Below, piece after piece: positions 60,919 to 64,000 of a stretch of DNA of 64,000 nt. The notes beneath the pieces were generated by a model. The model searched no databases, was not told where the DNA came from, and saw only the letters and a program-made list of their open reading frames with translations. Position 1 is the stretch's first letter; the number at the start of each line of letters is the position of its first letter. Source of the stretch: SCGC-AG-212-J23 sp035649175 (lineage in GTDB: Bacteria > Pseudomonadota > Gammaproteobacteria > Burkholderiales > SG8-39); assembly GCA_035649175.1 (NCBI GenBank), contig DASRKB010000243.1:1-64000 (forward strand), in the 5' to 3' direction. Position numbers and translations under genes: made by a program.

Positions 60919-62478
60919 ATGGACCGGCGTCCCGGGCGCATGAATCTCCTGCGCGCGCTGGCGGCGGTCTCGAGCCTGACCATGGTGAGCCGGGTGCTCG
61001 GCTACGCGCGCGACTTCTTCATCGCGCGGCTTTTCGGCGCCGGGCTCGCCACCGACGCGTTCTTCGTCGCGTTTAAGATCCCCAACCTGCTGCGGCGGCT
61101 GTTCGCCGAGGGCGCCTTCTCGCAGGCCTTCGTGCCCATCCTCGCCGAGCACAAGAGGCGGACCACGCCAGAGGAGCAGCGCGGCCTGATCGACGCCATC
61201 GCGACGGTGCTATTCCTCGCGCTGGTCCTCGCCGCCGCGCTTGGCATGGCGGCCGCGCCCCTCATCGTCTATGTCACCGCGCCGGGCTTTGCCGCCGATC
61301 CGGACAAGTTCTCGCTCACGGTAAGCCTGCTGCGCATCACATTCCCGTATATCTTGTTCATATCGCTGGTAGCGCTCGCCGCCGGCATCCTCAATACCTG
61401 GAATCGCTTTGCCGTCCCAGCGATTACCCCCGCGCTGCTCAACGTCTCGTTCATCGTCGGCGCCACCTTCTTCGCCGGTGCCTTTGACCCTCCGGTGCTC
61501 GTGCTCGCCTGGGCGGTGTTCGCCGGCGGCGCGCTGCAGCTCGTCTTACAGCTGCCGTTCCTTGCGAGGCTCGGGCTGCTGCCGCGCTGGCGCTTCGATC
61601 TGCGTCATCCCGGCCTGCGCCGCGTGCTCACGCTGATGCTGCCCGCGGCCTTCGGCGTGTCGGTGAGCCAGGTGTCGCTTCTCATCAACCAGGTGTTCGC
61701 CTCTTTCCTCGTCACGGGCAGCGTGTCCTGGCTCTACTACGCGGACCGGCTGATGGAGCTGCCTGCGGGCGTGCTTGGAGTCGCCGTGGGCACTATCATG
61801 CTGCCGAGCCTGTCGAAGTACCATGCCGACGCCAATCCCGCCGAGTACAGCCGGCTGCTCGACTGGGGCCTGCGCGTCACGGTGCTGCTCGCCGTTCCCA
61901 GCGCCGTGGCGCTCGCGGTGCTCGCGCTACCGCTCATCGCGATGCTTTTTCAATACGGGCGCTTCAGTGCCGAGGACGCCTCGATGACCCGCCAGGCGCT
62001 CATGGCCTATAGCGTGGGCCTGGTCGGCATCATCCTGGTGAAAATCCTCGCGCCCGGCTTCTATGCCAGGCAGAACGTCGTGACGCCGGTCAAGATCGGC
62101 ATCGCCACCCTCCTTGCAACGCAGGCGATGAACCTCGCGTTCATCGGTCCGCTGCGCCATGCCGGCCTCGCGCTCGCGATCGGCCTGGGCGCCTGCCTCA
62201 ACGCCGCGCTGCTCTACCAGTTCCTGCGGCGCCGGAACATCTATGCTCCGCAGCCCGGCTGGCCGGCGTTCCTTGCCAAGGTCGCCGCGGCGGTGGTCGC
62301 GATGGCGGCGAGCCTGCACGTCGCCATGGGCGAGCCGGCATGGTGGCTGGCCGCGCCATGGCAGCACAAGGTGCCCGCGGTGGCAGGGCTGGTCCTGCTG
62401 GGCGCGGCCTGCTACGGAACGGTACTCCTCGCGCTCGGCGTGCGCCCGCGTCACTTTTCCCGCGCTGGAGCGCTCTAG
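60919..62478 (+). CDS. murJ: Lipid II flippase MurJ
   Basis: A 519-residue membrane protein with about 14 helices that flips lipid II for peptidoglycan synthesis. SLTMVSRVLGYARDFFIARLFG, NLLRRLFAEGAFSQAFVPIL match. The ATG at 60919 follows GGGAG; an ATG at 60940 would also suit. Confidence 0.95.
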   Translation: MDRRPGRMNLLRALAAVSSLTMVSRVLGYARDFFIARLFGAGLATDAFFVAFKIPNLLRRLFAEGAFSQAFVPILAEHKRRTTPEEQRGLIDAIATVLFLALVLAAALGMAAAPLIVYVTAPGFAADPDKFSLTVSLLRITFPYILFISLVALAAGILNTWNRFAVPAITPALLNVSFIVGATFFAGAFDPPVLVLAWAVFAGGALQLVLQLPFLARLGLLPRWRFDLRHPGLRRVLTLMLPAAFGVSVSQVSLLINQVFASFLVTGSVSWLYYADRLMELPAGVLGVAVGTIMLPSLSKYHADANPAEYSRLLDWGLRVTVLLAVPSAVALAVLALPLIAMLFQYGRFSAEDASMTRQALMAYSVGLVGIILVKILAPGFYARQNVVTPVKIGIATLLATQAMNLAFIGPLRHAGLALAIGLGACLNAALLYQFLRRRNIYAPQPGWPAFLAKVAAAVVAMAASLHVAMGEPAWWLAAPWQHKVPAVAGLVLLGAACYGTVLLALGVRPRHFSRAGAL

Positions 62479-62483
62479 CGGTC

Positions 62484-63326
62484 GTGCCGCTCGACCCCTT
62501 TGCAGAGCTCGTCGGGCGCGACGAAGCGCGCATCGACCTCGCGCGCGCCTGCCTCATGATCGCGCAGGATGCGTACCCGGCGCTCGACCTCGAGCGCTAC
62601 CTCGGCGACATAGAACGCATGGCGTCGCGTCTGCGCGCCCGCATGCAGCAGCAGCACGGGGCGGAGGAGCGCGTGGTGGCGCTCAACCAGTTCCTGTTTG
62701 GGGAGCTCGGCTTCCGCGGCAACACCGAGGAGTATTACGACCCGCGCAACAGCTACCTGAACGAGGTCATGGACCGCAAGACCGGCATCCCCATTACGCT
62801 CGCTGTGCTCTACATGGAAGTGGGTCGGCGCGTCGGACTGCCGCTGCAGGGCGTGTCCTTCCCCGGGCACTTCCTGGTACGGTTGCGCTTGCGGGGCGGC
62901 GTACTGGTTCTGGACCCGTTCTCCGGCGGAGCGCCGCAGTCGGAGGCGGAGTTGCGTGAGCGGCTCCAGCGGGTCATCCCGGAGGGCGTCGCGGAGAACG
63001 TGCCGGTCGCCGAGTTGCCGCTCGACCAGTTCCTCGGGCCGGCGACCAATCGCCAGATCCTCGCGCGCATCCTGAGAAACCTGAAGGGCGTTTACCGCGA
63101 CAAGCCGGAGAGCATGCTGGCGGTGCTCAACCGGATGCTCGTCGTCGCGCCCGATGCGAGCAGCGAGCTGCGAGACCGAAGCATCGTCTACCAGCGGCTG
63201 GAGTGCTATCGCGCCGCGCTCCAGGACCTCAGGGAGTACGTGGAGCGCGAGCCCGACGCGCCCGATCAGGACGAAGTGCGGGTCAGGCTGATGGAGCTAA
63301 GCGCGCTTTGCGCGCGCCTGAACTAG
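62484..63326 (+). CDS. SirB1-family transglutaminase-like/TPR protein
   Basis: A 280-residue protein: N-terminal transglutaminase-like SirB1 domain (LFGELGFRGNTEEYYDPRNS, GIPITLAVLYMEVGRRVGL, GVSFPGHFLVRL) and a C-terminal TPR-like helix pair (NLKGVYRDKPESMLAVLNRM; RAALQDLREYVEREP). The GTG start lies 5 bases after murJ. Exact function unknown. Confidence 0.9.
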   Translation: MPLDPFAELVGRDEARIDLARACLMIAQDAYPALDLERYLGDIERMASRLRARMQQQHGAEERVVALNQFLFGELGFRGNTEEYYDPRNSYLNEVMDRKTGIPITLAVLYMEVGRRVGLPLQGVSFPGHFLVRLRLRGGVLVLDPFSGGAPQSEAELRERLQRVIPEGVAENVPVAELPLDQFLGPATNRQILARILRNLKGVYRDKPESMLAVLNRMLVVAPDASSELRDRSIVYQRLECYRAALQDLREYVEREPDAPDQDEVRVRLMELSALCARLN

Positions 63327-63825
63327 AACGCATTTCGAGCGCGCGTCGCTGGACGGCGTCGTGCAGCCCGGGCTTGTAGCCCAGGGCGAAGAAGATCTCG
63401 GCGGCGAGGAAGATGGGCGCGACGAAGATCTGAAACAGATTGTCCACGAGCGCCGGCTTGCGACCCTCGAACACGTGGCCGACGAGCTGGATGATCCAGC
63501 CACCGACGAAGAGAATTCCGAACCACATCCACGCCTGCGCCGCACCCAGGCCGGCGATTTGGTGCCCGGCCCAGATCAGCACCGCGTTCACGGCGAGCAT
63601 GGCGAGCGCAAGGGGCACGTCGAGCAGGAAGTAGTAGACGAGCACCACGCCGGCGAACACCATCGCCGCGGTGACCGGCACGCTGCCGAGCTCGATGCTC
63701 AGCCAGGCGAGGGGGATGAAGAGCGACAGGATGATCATCGGCACGCCGATGAAGTGCGAGGCCTTGTTTCGCCCGTCCTGGTGGTAGGCGGCGTAGAAGG
63801 CCATCTGGTCCTCTAAGGTTTTCAT
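63283..63825 (-). CDS. Mpo1-like (DUF962) membrane protein
   Basis: A 180-residue protein of the Mpo1/YGL010w type: AFYAAYHQDGRNKASHFIGVP with the conserved histidines, several membrane segments (29-55, 60-88, 95-116), and GHVFEGRKPALVDNLFQIFVAP. The yeast family member is a dioxygenase in phytosphingosine degradation; a bacterial role is not settled. It overlaps the SirB1 gene 3' end by 44 bases. Confidence 0.88.
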   Translation of the reverse strand: MKTLEDQMAFYAAYHQDGRNKASHFIGVPMIILSLFIPLAWLSIELGSVPVTAAMVFAGVVLVYYFLLDVPLALAMLAVNAVLIWAGHQIAGLGAAQAWMWFGILFVGGWIIQLVGHVFEGRKPALVDNLFQIFVAPIFLAAEIFFALGYKPGLHDAVQRRALEMRSSSGARKARLAPSA

Positions 63826-63833
63826 TTAGCTAC

Positions 63834-63839
63834 TATAAT
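63834..63839 (+). promoter_or_regulatory. Candidate -10 element before ribF
   Basis: TATAAT lies 21 bases before the ribF ATG; a leader of about 14 bases would result. No strong -35 is seen. Confidence 0.4.
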
Positions 63840-63860
63840 TCACTCTTTTCACCCGCGTCC

Positions 63861-64000
63861 ATGGTCGTCACACACGGCTCGTTGCAGCCTACCTCGGGCC
63901 GGTGCGCGCTGACGATCGGAAACTTCGACGGCGTGCATCGGGGTCACCGGGCGCTCGTCGAGCGGGTCATCGTCGCGGCGCGCCATGATCGGGTGCAAGC
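63861..64000 (+). CDS. ribF: Riboflavin kinase / FAD synthetase, 5' part only
   Basis: The first 46 codons, cut by the window end. ALTIGNFDGVHRGHRALVERV is the nucleotidyltransferase motif of RibF, which makes FMN and FAD. Order murJ-ribF is widely conserved. Partial: the kinase domain is outside. Confidence 0.9.
   Translation, partial: MVVTHGSLQPTSGRCALTIGNFDGVHRGHRALVERVIVAARHDRVQ

Overview
The window is high-GC DNA from a betaproteobacterium, probably Burkholderiales-like or a related uncultured lineage. The evidence is gene order: exbB-exbD-lpxK-trm112-kdsB-adk, xseB-ispA-dxs, tsaE/amiC/mutL/miaA and rpsT/murJ/ribF, together with many GTG and TTG starts. No genus can be named from the sequence alone. 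No rRNA, tRNA, IS element or CRISPR array was recognised.

Positions 1 to about 8,500 are an integrated element that continues past the left edge. All its genes read leftward: a tyrosine integrase (7052-8359), an AlpA-type regulator (6235-6450) with a perfect inverted repeat at its start, a small gene, a sigma-70-family factor (5157-6008), three small unknown genes and a 618-residue primase-polymerase/AAA-ATPase fusion (2366-4222). Leftward of these lies 1.5 kb of repeat-rich non-coding DNA holding an origin-like array of 9-bp repeats (1792-1901), then a double zinc-finger protein (113-799). No capsid, terminase or conjugation gene is visible. The element looks like a self-replicating plasmid, satellite or ICE remnant beside alaS.

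Positions 8,550 to 24,600 hold alaS, a DUF6152/DUF6644 pair, a Lon-like AAA ATPase and a PaaI thioesterase. They also hold a DAHP synthase gene preceded by what reads as a complete phenylalanine attenuator: a 24-residue leader peptide with six Phe and one Tyr, followed by mutually exclusive pause, antiterminator and terminator stems. Next come a cNMP-binding protein, a cluster resembling arsenosugar-biosynthesis neighbourhoods (TVP38-flavoprotein fusion, DUF547, TIGR04283, TIGR04282), tesA, tctBA, ridA, a cobalamin adenosyltransferase and xseA.

Positions 24,600 to 41,550 start with an intergenic region carrying a cluster of DnaA-box-like sequences, then the envelope operon exbB-exbD-lpxK-trm112-kdsB-adk, a proton-pumping pyrophosphatase and gamma-glutamyltranspeptidase. 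A 1009-residue regulator with a SARP/BTAD-type C-terminus follows, next to a small lipoprotein gene. Between these two is an 11-bp-period direct repeat of the geometry SARP proteins bind. Gluconate genes (gnd, gntK), miaA, an SDR, mutL and a DedA-family gene follow.

Positions 41,550 to 64,000 carry amiC, tsaE and queG; a Rieske oxygenase, mercaptopyruvate sulfurtransferase and DUF2784 operon; xseB-ispA-dxs and folE2; pcm, a retropepsin-like protease and a glutamine amidotransferase; yajQ; an arginine block (argG opposed to argD-argF-lysE, with an Orn/Lys/Arg decarboxylase upstream); rpsT, murJ, a SirB1-like gene, an Mpo1-like gene and the start of ribF. The chromosome is very compact: most convergent pairs overlap at their 3' ends, and two divergent pairs have start codons interlocked in a single CATG.
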